DNA of 64,000 bases from Ceratodon purpureus (Eukaryota > Streptophyta > Bryopsida > Pseudoditrichales > Ditrichaceae), in contig CM026433.1 of assembly GCA_014871385.1 (NCBI GenBank), positions 5,777,585 to 5,841,584 on the forward strand, in the 5' to 3' direction. A program made the translations under genes and the position numbers. The notes beneath the pieces are model-generated. The model had not been told where the DNA came from, searched no databases, and saw nothing but the letters and a program-made list of their open reading frames with translations. Shown here one piece after another: positions 46,112 to 58,040 of this stretch (positions are counted from its first letter, which is position 1; every line of letters begins with the position of its first letter).

Positions 46112-48687
46112 CATTAGGTGCAAAATGGGGTCTCCAAAAGGCCGTGTAAGCCTGCCCAAATTAGGTGGACCCTCTGCCCAAATGCCGCACTGTCGCTGAC
46201 AGTGGGTGCCAGGATCGCTGCCCGCAGAGTTAATAGGGCGACTTATTGGTCTCGGGATGGGGTTGCGGGGCGGGGTCAGTGTGCATAGTGGCGCCGAGGT
46301 GGCTCCGTTGTTTGGTGAACCACGGCTTCTCGCATTGACTGCCCATGAAGCCCGATTCGAAGGAGAGATGACCGGAGATTGGTGTCAACCGTTTCAAGAT
46401 TCGAAGTTTGCTGCCACAGCGGGAAGAAGCCTTGTAGCCATGCCTAGACTAGGTTGGTCTCCCCACCTGGGAATGGGAAGAATCGAAGTTGGGTGCATAG
46501 AATTTGGGTGTTGCAGGACCAACGACCCAATTCGCAGGTAGAATTTGAGAGAGTCAAGGAAAATTGTGACAACTAAACCAGTGAGCATGATTGTACAGAT
46601 ACGCGCTGGCAGCAGTTACAAATTCGAGCAGCAAGCATTCGAAGGGTGTTCTTGCAACACCTACTGCCGTGGACTGAAGAGGTTGTGTAAGTGTCGATTT
46701 CTCCATGACAAGTTTGGGTCGTGCATGGGAGATGATGCTATTCATTTGATCCTGCAATTTCCTTGAGTGGCTATGGTATAGGGTTTGGTTGTTGAAAACT
46801 CTCGAGTTTTGGGTATTTGGCAATCTTAAAAACGTTTTTCTACATACTTCCAGGCCGACCCGGGGCATTGAGAGCTTGAAGGACTCCTTCGGAATTCTGG
46901 ACTCACGATGGCAGCAGGAGTAGCAGAGCCTTCAAGCTACCGTCCCTCACTTTCGCTTGATGCACGCTACACACCACTTGTTAGGAGAGGTTCATTGAGA
47001 TCCGAGCAACCCTGCCCATCAACATTTCCAGGACGGAGGGCAGCCGGGGATACAAACATTGATTTGTGGATCGATGGCAGCATTTACCCGGTTGATCCAC
47101 GAACACGGAGGCCACCTCCATTCAAAAATCTTCGACATTGCCTGGAATTCATATGTCATGGAGAGCAAGGTCTGTATGGATATGCACGCAGATTGGGTCT
47201 CGTTGATGGAGGAGGACCTACACGGTGTGAGATGGAAATGCAGTGCCGACATTTAGAAGAAGAACTCGAGAAGGTGAGAGACGACCTTGCTGGCAGCAGA
47301 GAGAGGCTCGACCATAACATGGACATTGAGGATACATGCATGCAATTGCGGATTGAATTTGAGACTATTCGAACTGAGATGAGCAGCATGGAGAGAAATC
47401 ATAGGGTGACGGTGCAGGGCTTGGAGACCGAGGTGCGTCGCTGGCAGCAAGCAAGTGAGCGCCTACAGGAGGGGCCTAGCCCTTTGAAGGACACGCCTAT
47501 GGGGCTGCGGCGTAGGGCTCGACCGCTCAGGGGGATTCATGAGTTGGATCATGGTTCAGGGTGGGCAAAACGCAGAGTGAAGCTCGTTAGGACGCATTTG
47601 CAACCTCATCTCGTGGATGCTGTGAACGACAACAACCGGGTCAACCATGAGAAGCAGCGACTTCATGGGGATAAAGCCTTCCAAACAGTAACTGCTATAG
47701 CGTTAGCAAAGATACTGTCTAGGTATGAAGGTCTCACCCTCGCAACTCAGCCATCTATGGAGCATGTTAAGAGACACATTAATGAACTATAACATCTCCC
47801 TTTCGTACCAACCAAGGCAAGGGAACATGCTGCTAGCACAACGGAAATCACATTTGCATAGTTTGAGCACTTGAGGAGAGCAAAATCCTGAGTTCGTAAT
47901 CAAAGATGAAGTTTGAGAAATTCAAGCCTAGTCACAATGTTGCCCCCATGAGGCAAAAAAGCCTGGATCATGTCAAGACAGGGAATTGATCGTTATGAAA
48001 AAAAAGTTACCTAGTTTTGTAGCTCGCTGGCAGCGAACGGTACATTGAGTTGACAGCGAAGAAAGCCGCACTTCCACCTTGATTCAGCAAGTACCTACTT
48101 AAGCACAATTCGCTACATAAACAACACCCACAACCCCAAATCACCGTACCAACTCCGAGCAAGTGCCAACTCTTGCTGCCGGCACCAAATTTCCACAATC
48201 ACGTGTTTCTCCCTTCACACTTACCCGCACCCACTCTCCCAAATCAGCTGGAATCCTCTCAGCCCCAACTCCCGCTAGCTGCAAACAATTTCCCAAGTGC
48301 GTCGCTTCTCCCGTAGCGCCGAACACCTGCTGACTGCACTCACTCTCCCTACGAGTTTCAAAAACTTCGGCACTCACTCGTCGTCAGTGGAGGAGGTAGG
48401 TGGGCGGACTCATTATTTCCTTGGTCTTAATGCTGGCAGAAAGTTTGCTGACATGAGTAGGCCGGCTCGGGATCCGTTACTTGCTCCGTCAGTCCGCTGT
48501 CAACCTGCCACTATAGATGTGCCCTCCACACGCCTCGCGGGGAGGTCATTGGTTCGAGCCCCCGTGGTGGTTGCTGGCACCACAGTGGCACCTTCGGTGC
48601 CATGTCAAAAAGTACGGGGGCAGCGGCCATTTTTTCTCTCACGTGCCGCTTACACGGCCTTTTGGAGACCCCATTTTGCACCTAATG
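46112..48687. mobile_element. 2.58-kb CATTAGG-ended TIR transposon inside the Helitron
   Basis: The first 40 bases (46112-46151, beginning CATTAGGTGCAAAATGGGGT) are the exact reverse complement of the last 40 (48648-48687). The Helitron frame stops at this boundary after the E-F-F-H codons and resumes after it with codons for M-V-L-K-H-M-I-H, as expected from an insertion. The interior is near 50% GC, unlike the host Helitron, and holds the 294-codon ORF at 46908-47792 but no recognisable transposase. A clear target-site duplication is not visible, so the superfamily is open. Identical TIRs argue for recent movement, perhaps driven by an autonomous relative elsewhere. Confidence 0.85.
46908..47792 (+). 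CDS. Coiled-coil protein carried by the TIR element
   Basis: An ATG at 46908 opens 294 uninterrupted codons. The N-terminal third is Pro/Arg/Ser-rich and then has a motif-like block (IDLWIDGSIYPVDPRTRRPPPF, about residues 51-72, and HGEQGLYGYARRLGLVDGG). Residues about 108-190 form a long charged coiled coil. The C-terminal part is basic with a helical end. The frame uses mixed codons and is intact although the surrounding Helitron is heavily decayed, so it was introduced by the younger element and may be or have been expressed. It has no catalytic motif known to me. It could be a transposon accessory protein or a captured host gene fragment. Upstream frames (46206-46541, 46545-46766) may be additional exons, but the splicing is unclear. 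Confidence 0.5.
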   Translation: MAAGVAEPSSYRPSLSLDARYTPLVRRGSLRSEQPCPSTFPGRRAAGDTNIDLWIDGSIYPVDPRTRRPPPFKNLRHCLEFICHGEQGLYGYARRLGLVDGGGPTRCEMEMQCRHLEEELEKVRDDLAGSRERLDHNMDIEDTCMQLRIEFETIRTEMSSMERNHRVTVQGLETEVRRWQQASERLQEGPSPLKDTPMGLRRRARPLRGIHELDHGSGWAKRRVKLVRTHLQPHLVDAVNDNNRVNHEKQRLHGDKAFQTVTAIALAKILSRYEGLTLATQPSMEHVKRHINEL

Positions 48688-49196
48688 GGTATGGTTCTAA
48701 AACACATGATCCATGCACTATGTACACGTGATCAATGTCTCAACGAGACCGGATAATGCACAAAACGCTTTTCTAAACCTTTCCAAGATCAATCAACAAT
48801 AGACCAAGATTGTTACCCTCTTTATTGTCGTCGCAATAATGGAAGTAGTTTTGAAAAACATGGAATCTTCTTCAATAATAGCCATATTGTTCCTTATAAT
48901 CCTTATCTTATTCAAAAGTATGACTGCCATATTAATATTGAAGTTAGTGCACATTTTCAAGCAGTTAAATATATCTATAAATACCTATATAAAGGTTATG
49001 ACAAGGCTACTCTAAAGACTGAGGAGGAACAAGATGAGATCAAACAATACCTAGATGCACGTTCCATTACACCATCGGAGGTTGTCCAACGTTTACTCAA
49101 AATGACGATGAAGGAAGAAGATCCCAATGTTGTTAGGCTACATTTACATTTGTCAAGGATGCATCGTGTTATTTTCAATACTTGCGATGATCCTTT

Positions 49197-50230
49197 AATT
49201 ATTTTGAATTGTAGCCAAGTTTAATCTCTAAAGGCCCTTAGTGTTGTTGGAGCCAAAAAAACCAAAAACATACCCCTACTAATGTAAACCTACTGTTTTT
49301 AAAATTTAGACATTAAGTTGAATATTAAACCGTAGAATCTTGTAATTATTCTATTCAAAAAAGTGTATATTAGTTTTGAAGATAATCCACCCTACAGATT
49401 GGGAGATTATAACGTTTGAAATCATTGTAAAAGTTTTTTTTGACACTGCCTTGTGATTATACCTAAGTTTTGATGCCCAGAATCTATACTTTTCAAACAC
49501 ATTTGATTCATAGATGATCATCAATTCCTTTAGGTGTGGAAGTTAGGTATAAGCTCACAAAGTTTGAGCCTCATATGGGCTTGGAAAGGCAAAAAAATCC
49601 TTGACTTTGTGAAAAGTGGTGTGCTGAAATTGCATTACATTCTCCCAAATTAAAACTACATAGAGGCTAGTCTAAAAATGTCCAATTAGAAATCTTAACT
49701 ATTAATATGTTGAAGTCAATGAGGGAAAGAACTACAAAAAATTTCAATGCAATTGGAGTAGATCTTAAGTTTCTAGAATTTTTTGAAGTTAAAATTGTAT
49801 ATTTCCCTTTTATATCAAAGGGCAGTTTTGGTAAAAGGGGGTCTTGTGGATGGACCCCTGCCACGTCATAGATATGGAATGAAATCTATTAACTTTTGAT
49901 GAAAAATGAAGATTGGATGAAATAATTTATATAAATGAAAAATATATTGTGGATGAAAATTAAGATTTGAATGATAATTGTCATTTGGATGAAAAAATTC
50001 AGCAACCTCTTTATATGGAATTGGTTATTTAGATGAATTATATATTGGATGATAACCGTCATATATGTGTATGGATGAAAAAATATTGGGCCCATCATTT
50101 TGTAAGTGTCTACCATTTGAAAATTTGTCTTGTCACTTTCTGCCCTATTGAATAACGGGCAACTTAGGCAGAAAATAAGAGATTTTGATTGATTATTAGC
50201 TGCCCAAATTTAGAGCAGATTCTCCTAAAA
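49197..50230. mobile_element. Probable decayed insertion in the Helitron, CATTAGG-like right end
   Basis: Helitron coding sequence breaks off after codons for N-T-C-D-D-P near 49195 and resumes at about 50240 with N-F-K-R-F-E-R-G-Y-A-I-G; the intervening ~1 kb does not encode Helitron protein. Its right edge, read inward from about 50229, begins TTTTAGGAGAATCTG and then CTCTAAATTTGGGC. That resembles the right end of the 329-bp CATTAGG element. The left edge is too diverged to define. The interior carries a GATGAAAA-rich array. Confidence 0.4.
49870..50090. repeat. Degenerate GGATGAAAA-type array
   Basis: About eight spaced copies of (T)GGATGAAAA or close variants occur at irregular 20-35 bp intervals. 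A second array with the same motif lies at 54930-55075. No known satellite or protein-binding array is recognised. Confidence 0.55.
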
Positions 50231-50995
50231 TTTATTACTTTTGCATCGTAACTTCAAACGCTTTGAAAGAGGCTATGCAATTGGTATGTTGTATTTTGCA
50301 AAACCAGCTGAAGGTGAACGTTTCTATTTGCATCTCCTACTAATAACTATTGTTGGGCATTGTTCATTTGAAGATCTACAGACACTGAATGGAGTACTAC
50401 ACGGAACCTTTAAAGGTGTTTGTAATGCTCTAGGCTTTTTACAAGACGACGGAGACTAGATCCAATGCTTAGAAGAATCATCTACTATGCGTACCGGTGC
50501 ATCATTGCGCAATTTGTTTGTGCATATACTCTTTGAATGCATCCCCGCTTATAATGAGATATTATGGCAACAATTTTGTCGTCATTTATGTGAGGACTTG
50601 CATCATTGTATTTGCCAACACTATAAGTTATTTGAACCAACTGAAGAAGAATTTTACGATTTTGACTTTTTCTCATTGATTAAATATTATGTAAATAGTC
50701 AAACAAAAACCTTTCTTTGTTTCCTCCCATGCCAATACCAACCCTAAATTGGTTCCGTCATCTTGGTAATCGATTTGTCAATGAACAACTACAACCAAAT
50801 CGTGAGGAACTTAAATTTAATGTTTGGGAGCATGAGCGACAACTCAATGGAGACCAACGCTATAGTTATGATGTCATTCTCAATTCCATTGAAGACTAAT
50901 CTGGAGTTGTGTTTTTTGTAAATAATCCTGCTGATACAAGAAAGACATTCCTCTACAACATTGTAACTACAAATGTGCGAATCAAACGGAAAATT

Positions 50996-51264
50996 GTCAT
51001 TTATGACCATATTCGTTATTTTGAGACAATTTTTGAACTTTGAGACTTTTTGCCTACAACTTCAGTAATTATTTTGAGACAATTTGAACCTTTTTTAACT
51101 TTCTGATTGTAGATTATCATTGACTCAAAGATAATCTTTTCATATATAGTCAAAAAAATTCTGACAAGTATACAATCAATCAAGAAATCAATGAAAAATC
51201 TACAGTCAAGCATTAAGTTGAGACTATGAAAAGTCTCAATTTAACGAATATGGTGTTATTTGTG
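50996..51264. mobile_element. Mutator-like MITE inside the Helitron helicase
   Basis: The element 51006-51254 (249 bp) has 22-bp terminal inverted repeats with two differences, ACCATATTCGTTATTTTGAG and ACCATATTCGTTAAATTGAG read inward. It is flanked by a 10-bp near-duplicate, GTCATTTATG (50996-51005) and GTTATTTGTG (51255-51264). Removing it and one flank copy restores the Helitron helicase frame ('KIVICVA'), which confirms both edges. A 9-10-bp target duplication fits the Mutator superfamily. Confidence 0.82.
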
Positions 51265-54200
51265 TTGCCTTTTTTGAAATTGCTGCACTTCTTCTTTATG
51301 GAGGCCGTACTACTCATTTAACTTTCAATATTCTTTTTGAAGTTGATGAATATTCCACGTGATCTATAAAAAAAAACTTTAAATATGCGGATGTATTTTG
51401 TGGGGCTTCTTTGATTATTTGGGATGAAGTTCGTATGCAACACCGACATTTTGTAGAAGCAGTGGATCAATCAATACGAGACATTCGTGATTCAAATTCT
51501 CATTTTTGGGGTAATATTGTTGTACTTGGAGGTGACTTGTGACAAATCCTATCAGTTATTCCTAGAGGTTCTAGACCTCAAATTATTGTTGGAGCGTGTC
51601 TTTGCCAATCTACAATATAGCAACGTGTTATAATCTTGACCATATCTATGAATATGCATTTGCAAAATTCATCACTCCAAAAAAGGAATTTGCTCAATGG
51701 CTATTACAAGTAGGCAATGGCTTTAGTTTTTATGATCAAGTAGCGGTATCATTCAATAGTATAATTGCATTAATATTGTATCATCTATTTGATCACTTAT
51801 CGACAACATCTACAACAACATTGACAATATATCTTTACATGAAGATCAATATTTTTGAGGTCAAATAATTTTAAGTGCTCGCAATATAGATATTGATTTA
51901 ATCAACAAGGAGATTTTGCAATCTTTCCCTAGTAATTTCAAAAATACTATTGAAACTGGTGCAGACAATCATGCTGCATATCCATCTGAGTATTTGAACA
52001 ATTGAACTCATTGGTTTTTGTTTGGCATTCCATTGGCAAAACTTGATTTAAAAATCGGATTTTCTATCATTTTATTGCAAAACCTTGCTCCAAAACATGG
52101 ACTTTGCAATGGAGCTAGAATGGTTCTCACACGCTTTTTGTGTTTTAGAAGCATATTTACTTTCCGGTCCGCATGTACATAGGTAAGCACATTTTTACAC
52201 CACAAATTTCTTCGACCCTTACCGCATTGACATTCCATTTCATTGGGCGGCAGTTTCCAGTGCAATTAGCATTTGCTATGAAAATTAACAAGTCCTAAGG
52301 GCAATCCATAAAGTATGTAGGATTAGATATTAAAGTCCCAGTTTTTAGTCATGGACAACTATATGTTGCGCTTTCAAGAACAACTTTTTCAAATCATATT
52401 CCAGCTTTGCTTCTACAAAATAGTACAGTGTCCATCATTGTCAATGTTGTTTACTCAGAAGTTTTGTTGCAATAAAAATTTCAATTTTCATTTACATTCC
52501 AAGTTTTTGATTATTTGTCTTTTTTTTCCAAAACTGCATTTTCTATTGAATTAATTTATCATTTCATTTATGAGGTTCCGAACAACAAAAATATCGTTAT
52601 TATATTGAGAAGACCAATGTTTCATATTATTTACTTTTGTTTTGTCCCATCTTTTTGTTTTACTAAATTACTATATTGGTGATTTTTTTATTTTTTTTGC
52701 TTTTTACTTTTGATGGATCTTTATTTTTGACTTTTTAACCTTTTTCATCTTTTCTTCATATGATATTTTGAAAAATTCTATTTATTTCTATATTCATGTA
52801 AGGTAGTTGTAGATATTTGATGGATAATTGAATGTTCTAACCAAATGTGGCAGTGTTTAACCAAAGGATGAGACGAGATAAAGAAGGATGGCTTGGAGTT
52901 AGACAACTCCAAATTGACTACATCTGCACTAGAGTTAGACAGCTCTTTCTTTAGTGCACTGGAGTTAAATAAAGTCTAGATTGAGAACATGTGCACAAGA
53001 GTTAAACTATTTTATATGGGATGCATTAAAATTAACGTATTTAGATGGTAAAGAGATAAGACTAATCTAGATTTGGGAGTAAATGATACGAAGATCTATG
53101 ACTTAGATCTAAAATTGAAATAGAAAGTAAAAGACTAGAAGTAGATTGTAGCTCTTTTGGGATAAAAACTAGGGTGAGAAGGTAAAGTCACTTCTTGTGT
53201 GATTTATTATCTATTGTTGGGTGGTGAGCCTTAAATTATTTTTATAAATTTTCTTTTAATTAGTATTTTGAAAGTTGGTGGCAAACTATTGGAGGTTTGT
53301 TATTATTCACAATGGCAACAATTGAATCGAGCAGTACAAGTCGGACCTAGCAATGTTGATGTATAGAACCAAAAAAATAAAAATCAAAAATCAAAAATCA
53401 AAAATTTTTAAAATTTTTAAAAAATTCCGCAATCTGTGGTGCTGGTCATAGAAGGAAAAACCATGATAAGTTTTTTTCTATACATTGTCTTAAACAAACT
53501 CATAACAATAAAGTAAAATGGTTTAAGGTTGTTTTGAGTATTGTTTGTGTTGTATGTTTTTGAGTAGTAATGTCCAAAGGATTGAACTTTGAAGAGTATA
53601 AAAGAAATATAAAACAAATATTGCCAAATGAAATTTTTGGTAATGAATTTGAAAAAGAGAAGAAATAGCTGTTTCCTAGAAGATTTCAAAGTCTAATTAG
53701 CGAGGAGGTTAGAAGTGCAACAGAAAATTTTAAAAAATTTGGTTAATCAGATTCTAAATCTTATTGATATTGATTCATCTCTTAAATGAATAAAGTAACC
53801 TGATTTGGTAATGAGCTAAGTAAATTAGTAGTTGAACCTTGATGATTAGTACATGACATTGGATGAATCTTTGTTGCATTTTCTTCCATCCAAATTTGAA
53901 GTTATTTTTTCTAATGGAAATAAGGAGTTTGCTAAAGGTAGCTATAGTATCATTACAAATGTCACATTGTGGGAGTTGATTTTATACCAAGAGATGAAGA
54001 ATATGCTTGTAAAGCAATTATTACTTTAGTTGAAAGAAACACCATAACAACAACGAACATAGAAGCAACAAGTTGTCCTCTTGTTCATCGTTTATTTATT
54101 AAGTTGATTGCTATCCATCCCACCAGAGCGCATAAATATATGCGATGATGGAATGCCGGAACTTTGAGAAGTATGATTAACAAGTGTAATAAGAAATCAC

Positions 54201-54929
54201 CTATAGCGCCAGAAGTGGACGAGGAGAATCTGAAGTTGTTTCACCGACTATAAATCAGATCATCTTAGTACTTTTTACATGGTATGTTCTTTTTGTATAA
54301 AAAAAGTAGCATACATTGTGATTTGTCTCCCAATTCAATTATTTATATCGATCACAAAGGGATTTGAATTTAGATAGAATGAGACGGACTTGGGTCGATT
54401 CTTCTTTAATAATTTTCCATTGATAAAAAGAAGCTAAATTTAGTTTAGCAAATGATGTGTATGTTATATCAAGGTTACCTCTTTAATTATAGGCTCTTTT
54501 GCACTAGAAATTGGAATTTCAAACGTGGATTTTCAAATATAGACTACGGGCCTGTAGAGACTGTATATTGTAATTGCACACAAACGTTATGATGCACTTC
54601 TACAAAGAATAGACACATTTTAACGGTCAATACCAATGTTGAGGATTGATCCAATAGAATGTTATAAAAAAATAAAATAAAATAAAGACAATGTTTGAAG
54701 CCTTCAATGTTTTTTTTTTTTCTAAGTAAATAATTTGCTATATTTTTATTTATTTTTAATCAACTTATTTAAATTTTATAAAAGTTTTAAAAATTAAACT
54801 AATGTCAATGTAGTCAACGACACAAGTCCCACTATCTACTACAATGCATGCCACTAAATGTTATGACCTTAGACAATCCAAGCTCAACGTGCTCAATAGC
54901 ACGGGTCCCACTAGTGATGATACATATTA

Positions 54930-55075
54930 AGCTTGGATGGAAACAGAAGGTTGGATGTACAATTTTCCGTGAATGAAAAAAAATGTTGGATGAAAACTTT
55001 GCAAGTATGAAAATATTCCATATGGATGAAAACCATTAAATAGATGAAAAATTTCCATAGGACGAAAATTGTCAA
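54930..55075. repeat. Second GGATGAAAA-type array
   Basis: Spaced copies of TTGGATGAAAA, TATGGATGAAAA, TAGATGAAAAA and similar. Composition and spacing match the array at 49870-50090, suggesting a shared parent repeat. Confidence 0.5.
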
Positions 55076-55143
55076 CAATAGTGACGGAGTTCAAAATAAC
55101 AGTGATGCAAATGACTGTTAGCTTCTAGGGAGAATGCACGTTG

Positions 55144-55257
55144 TCACTATGACCGGCTTTGCAACATTAACATCTTATTGGGCCTTGGCTATGCCATGTG
55201 TCACTATGACTGGCTTTACAACATTAACATCTTATTGGGCCTTGGATATGCCATGTG
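55144..55257. repeat. 57-bp tandem duplication
   Basis: Copies 55144-55200 and 55201-55257 differ at three positions (C/T, G/A, C/A). The unit contains CTTATTGGGCCTTGG. Low divergence indicates a recent event. Confidence 0.9.
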
Positions 55258-57734
55258 TATTGCATGTGTTGGAAGGTTTAAATTCCTTAATGAAATTTGT
55301 TCAATCATGGTAAAGGGAGGATTTAACCCTTAAATCCAAATGTTTCACAAATCCATCAAAACCCAACAAAACCCAACTAAACTAGGCACTCAAAACCCTC
55401 AAAGAATGCTAGAAACATTCAAATATAAGTGAAAAAGATGTCAGAATTGCATAGATGAAGACAAAATAGCCCAAAAACACGATACAACTCCTCCTAACAT
55501 CTCTTAGACCTCTCTGACTCTACCTGCTTTAATTTAGAATGATTGCAGAAATGGATTTTTGCCCCTAATCCCTCCAAAACAGTCGACCAAACAGTGTTCA
55601 TTCAAGTCGGCTAACAGAGTTCATTCGCACAAATTAGACGACTGTCAAGGAACTACTTGGATGAAACTAAGAGGGAATTGAATGGAACTAAGAAGGAGAG
55701 ACTCGTTGGGACGTCTCCGGTTAACAAATCCAATAACATGTTTGTGGCAAACTATGTTGCCAATTTAACCCCTCAAGGTCCAGGAAACCCGATTTGGGTT
55801 TTTGCTATTTTGGGCAGCCTAGTTGAAGGTGTTAAAAGTAATATTTTTGGCTAAGATTTTTACTGGATGCTCCCTTTACTGCAAGGTGTATGTGGTAAAA
55901 TTTTCAAAGTCAAATTCCAAGTTTAGAACCTTCATCTAGAAATTTTAGGTTTCAAGTCGAAATAGGGCAGTTTAAAATTAGGTTTTTTTCAATTCTTTTT
56001 TTATAAATATGTTCATAACCAAATCATTATTCAAAATCCAAAGTGATCCAAGCCAAAAAGTTTACCAATTTTACAAGGGCAGCCTCCAAAAATTATATGA
56101 ACAAGCTTCAAAGTTTTCTATAATTTTACATTTTTTCCTTTCAAAAATTGTCAAAATTTGAGATTTAGGAATTTTTCAAATTTTTTTTTCCAAAATTTAC
56201 AAACTCATAGATATAACTTTTCACCGTTCACTTTTTTTCCAAACCAAAAAACTTTAATATTATGTAAGTTTTACCATAATGACAATTTTATACCTGCTTT
56301 TGGAAAATAATTTGCATGAAGGCCAAAAAATAAAAATAATTCTTCAAAATTTTGCACGGAGGTGCCCAACTTAGGTACCTACATGGAAAAAATATGAGCA
56401 AAATGTTTGGGGTAACAATCATCAAGTCTCCCTTGGCACCATTTATACTATGCCTTTTGAGGAAAGCCCCCCAAAAAAAAAACAGTAAACTTTGGACGTT
56501 ACGATCTCACAAATGGTAAAGATCCAATAGTTGAAATCTGACATTGTGTTAGTGCAAGTAGTTAGGTTGAAGATCCTACAGTTGGAAATACCAGAAATGT
56601 AAATTTTATTGGAAACATACATCAATTTCCATACAGTGGTCAAAATCTGCAGTTTTCGGTTTTGGAAGTGCCAAAACACCTTGGACCTTTAGGGGTTAAA
56701 GATATACCAGAAAAAAATGTAGATGATGTATAGGGATGACTCATATGCTACAGCATAAGAGTGGATTATTGATCTTAATATAGATGATGTTCACTCCCAT
56801 TTCGGATTGAAGAGCGTACGTACTTACCCTCCTCATTTAATTGTGTCAACAGCGGAAAATGATTGTCAATATTACATAGCAACTTACAAACAATTATAAG
56901 CTAAGTTAGGCAAAGGAACGATGCAAAGATGAAACTGATTTGATACAATTGGAACTTGATTGCCATTTCCCTAAGGTTGAATTGATAAATGTATTGGAGA
57001 AATTGTGTTTCCACTATATTGGTTGCACATGAAAAGGCTGAAGTCTGAGTATTGTGTGTGTCGCATGGTGAATTTTGGAACGAGAGAAGAGTATGTGATG
57101 AAGTAAATGGATCTCATCATCCATGAGCAACCTACAAGTCTGGAATCTAGTTAGTTGAAATTCACTAAGGTAGTGCACCCAGAAACCGCACAAATTTCAG
57201 GGTTGGAAAGTTAGGATGGTGGTAGAAAAAATTTGTTATTTTTCAATGGTCTGCAAAGCCAACCCAAAAAAAAAATCATTTTTTGAGTAATTCTATAATT
57301 TTCTATGAATTTTTGAGTGTTCAGTCCTAGGGGTGCCCCAAACCGCACATAGAGTCATGGTTAATATGAACAGTTGGATTTTGAAACCGCACCAACACTA
57401 GTGGAATTGGTGCCCAACTACACCTGGTTGTACACCGAAATGGAGGCTAAAGAAAGCTTCTGGGGATGGTGTAGTTGGGGGACTGTTCGGTGTAATCCGG
57501 CACCTGACAGTCCCCCAAAGCACTGTTCACGATGGTGCAAGGTCGCGGTGGTCCCATGGCATGTGCAGCTAATAATGGTCATGCATGTACATCGATGACG
57601 GGGTGGGGTGAATTCAGTTTGTGGGCCCGATTCAGTAACTTGTTCGGCGGATGGAGTTGGATGTGAAGTACTATCGTTTCGTCACTTACTTCAATGACGC
57701 AGGGTGAATTTGGGATTTCCAGAAACTGTAATTC

Positions 57735-58040
57735 TCGACAAGTACCCGGGTCGACAATGTTGATATTGGGGATGGTGCGATACCCGTGGGACTTGGTACT
57801 TACCCGGGACAGGTACCCGGAATGAGGACGTCAAACGGATATTACTTTGATATCCCCGGTTCTCAATCAGATGCTGCATGTCCAGTTTGACGTCGATACT
57901 ATGCTGTGTGCTTGTAATATCCGGAAGTTAGTACTCCATACCCAAGTGCGCCCGGATATGAAAGACGGATATCCGGATTAGCCGGATATATAGGTTTAGG
58001 GTACCCGGATTCTTCGTCGTACAGGTGGCTGGGGCTGTAT
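57735..58040. repeat. Subterminal ACCCGG / CCGGAT motif cluster
   Basis: At least eight ACCCGG, ATCCGG or CCGGAT motifs, most preceded or followed by TA or AT, occur in both orientations within about 300 bp, for example near 57745, 57805, 57815, 57920, 57950, 57970, 57980 and 58000. In En/Spm, arrays of short subterminal motifs bind TNPA. The same role is inferred here for the protein encoded next door. Confidence 0.55.

Larger units (their letters stand above)
43160..52475 (+). mobile_element. Decayed autonomous Helitron (Rep/helicase)
   Basis: Fragments across all three plus frames line up in order with a plant RepHel protein. They cover an N-terminal coiled region (43170-43780), the 'FGFCC.KG' domain with 'PPQCL' (44600-45010), 'GYYKQAYQI' to 'PLHYVVLFPFEELGWH' (45080-45420), the 'NWREIQKALW' region, and the Rep segment. 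Then come the 'VSAHFQAVKYIYKYLYKGYDKA' block (48930-49010), the PIF1 helicase (50240-52250) and the C-terminus ending 'YVALSRTT...VYSEVLLQ' with TAA at 52473-52475. Rep's HUH motif reads Y-M-H instead of H-M-H (near 46000). Walker A reads N-P-A-D-T-R-K-T instead of G-P-G-G-T-G-K-T (near 50924). Many stops and frameshifts occur. Three later insertions interrupt it: 46112-48687, about 49200-50230, and 51006-51254. The Helitron's 5' TC and 3' CTRR termini were not located. Confidence 0.88.
52476..57395. other. AT-rich transposon debris
   Basis: No intact gene. A (AAAAATC) run lies at 53383-53400. The block at about 53540-54240 contains several broken protein-like stretches with stops and frameshifts, probably an old transposase, but no family motif is clear. 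The GGATGAAAA array and a 57-bp tandem duplication are listed separately. The frame at 55657-55854 has no support. Confidence 0.4.

Noticed and set aside
46206..46766. Two open frames before the 294-codon ORF as upstream exons
   Set aside because: No consistent splice sites join them, and the first starts from GTG. Left as unassigned interior of the TIR element.
48540..48590. tRNA-like B box (GGTTCGAGCCC) suggesting a tRNA or SINE
   Set aside because: The T-arm stem does not pair and there is no A box or acceptor stem in register. Treated as chance.
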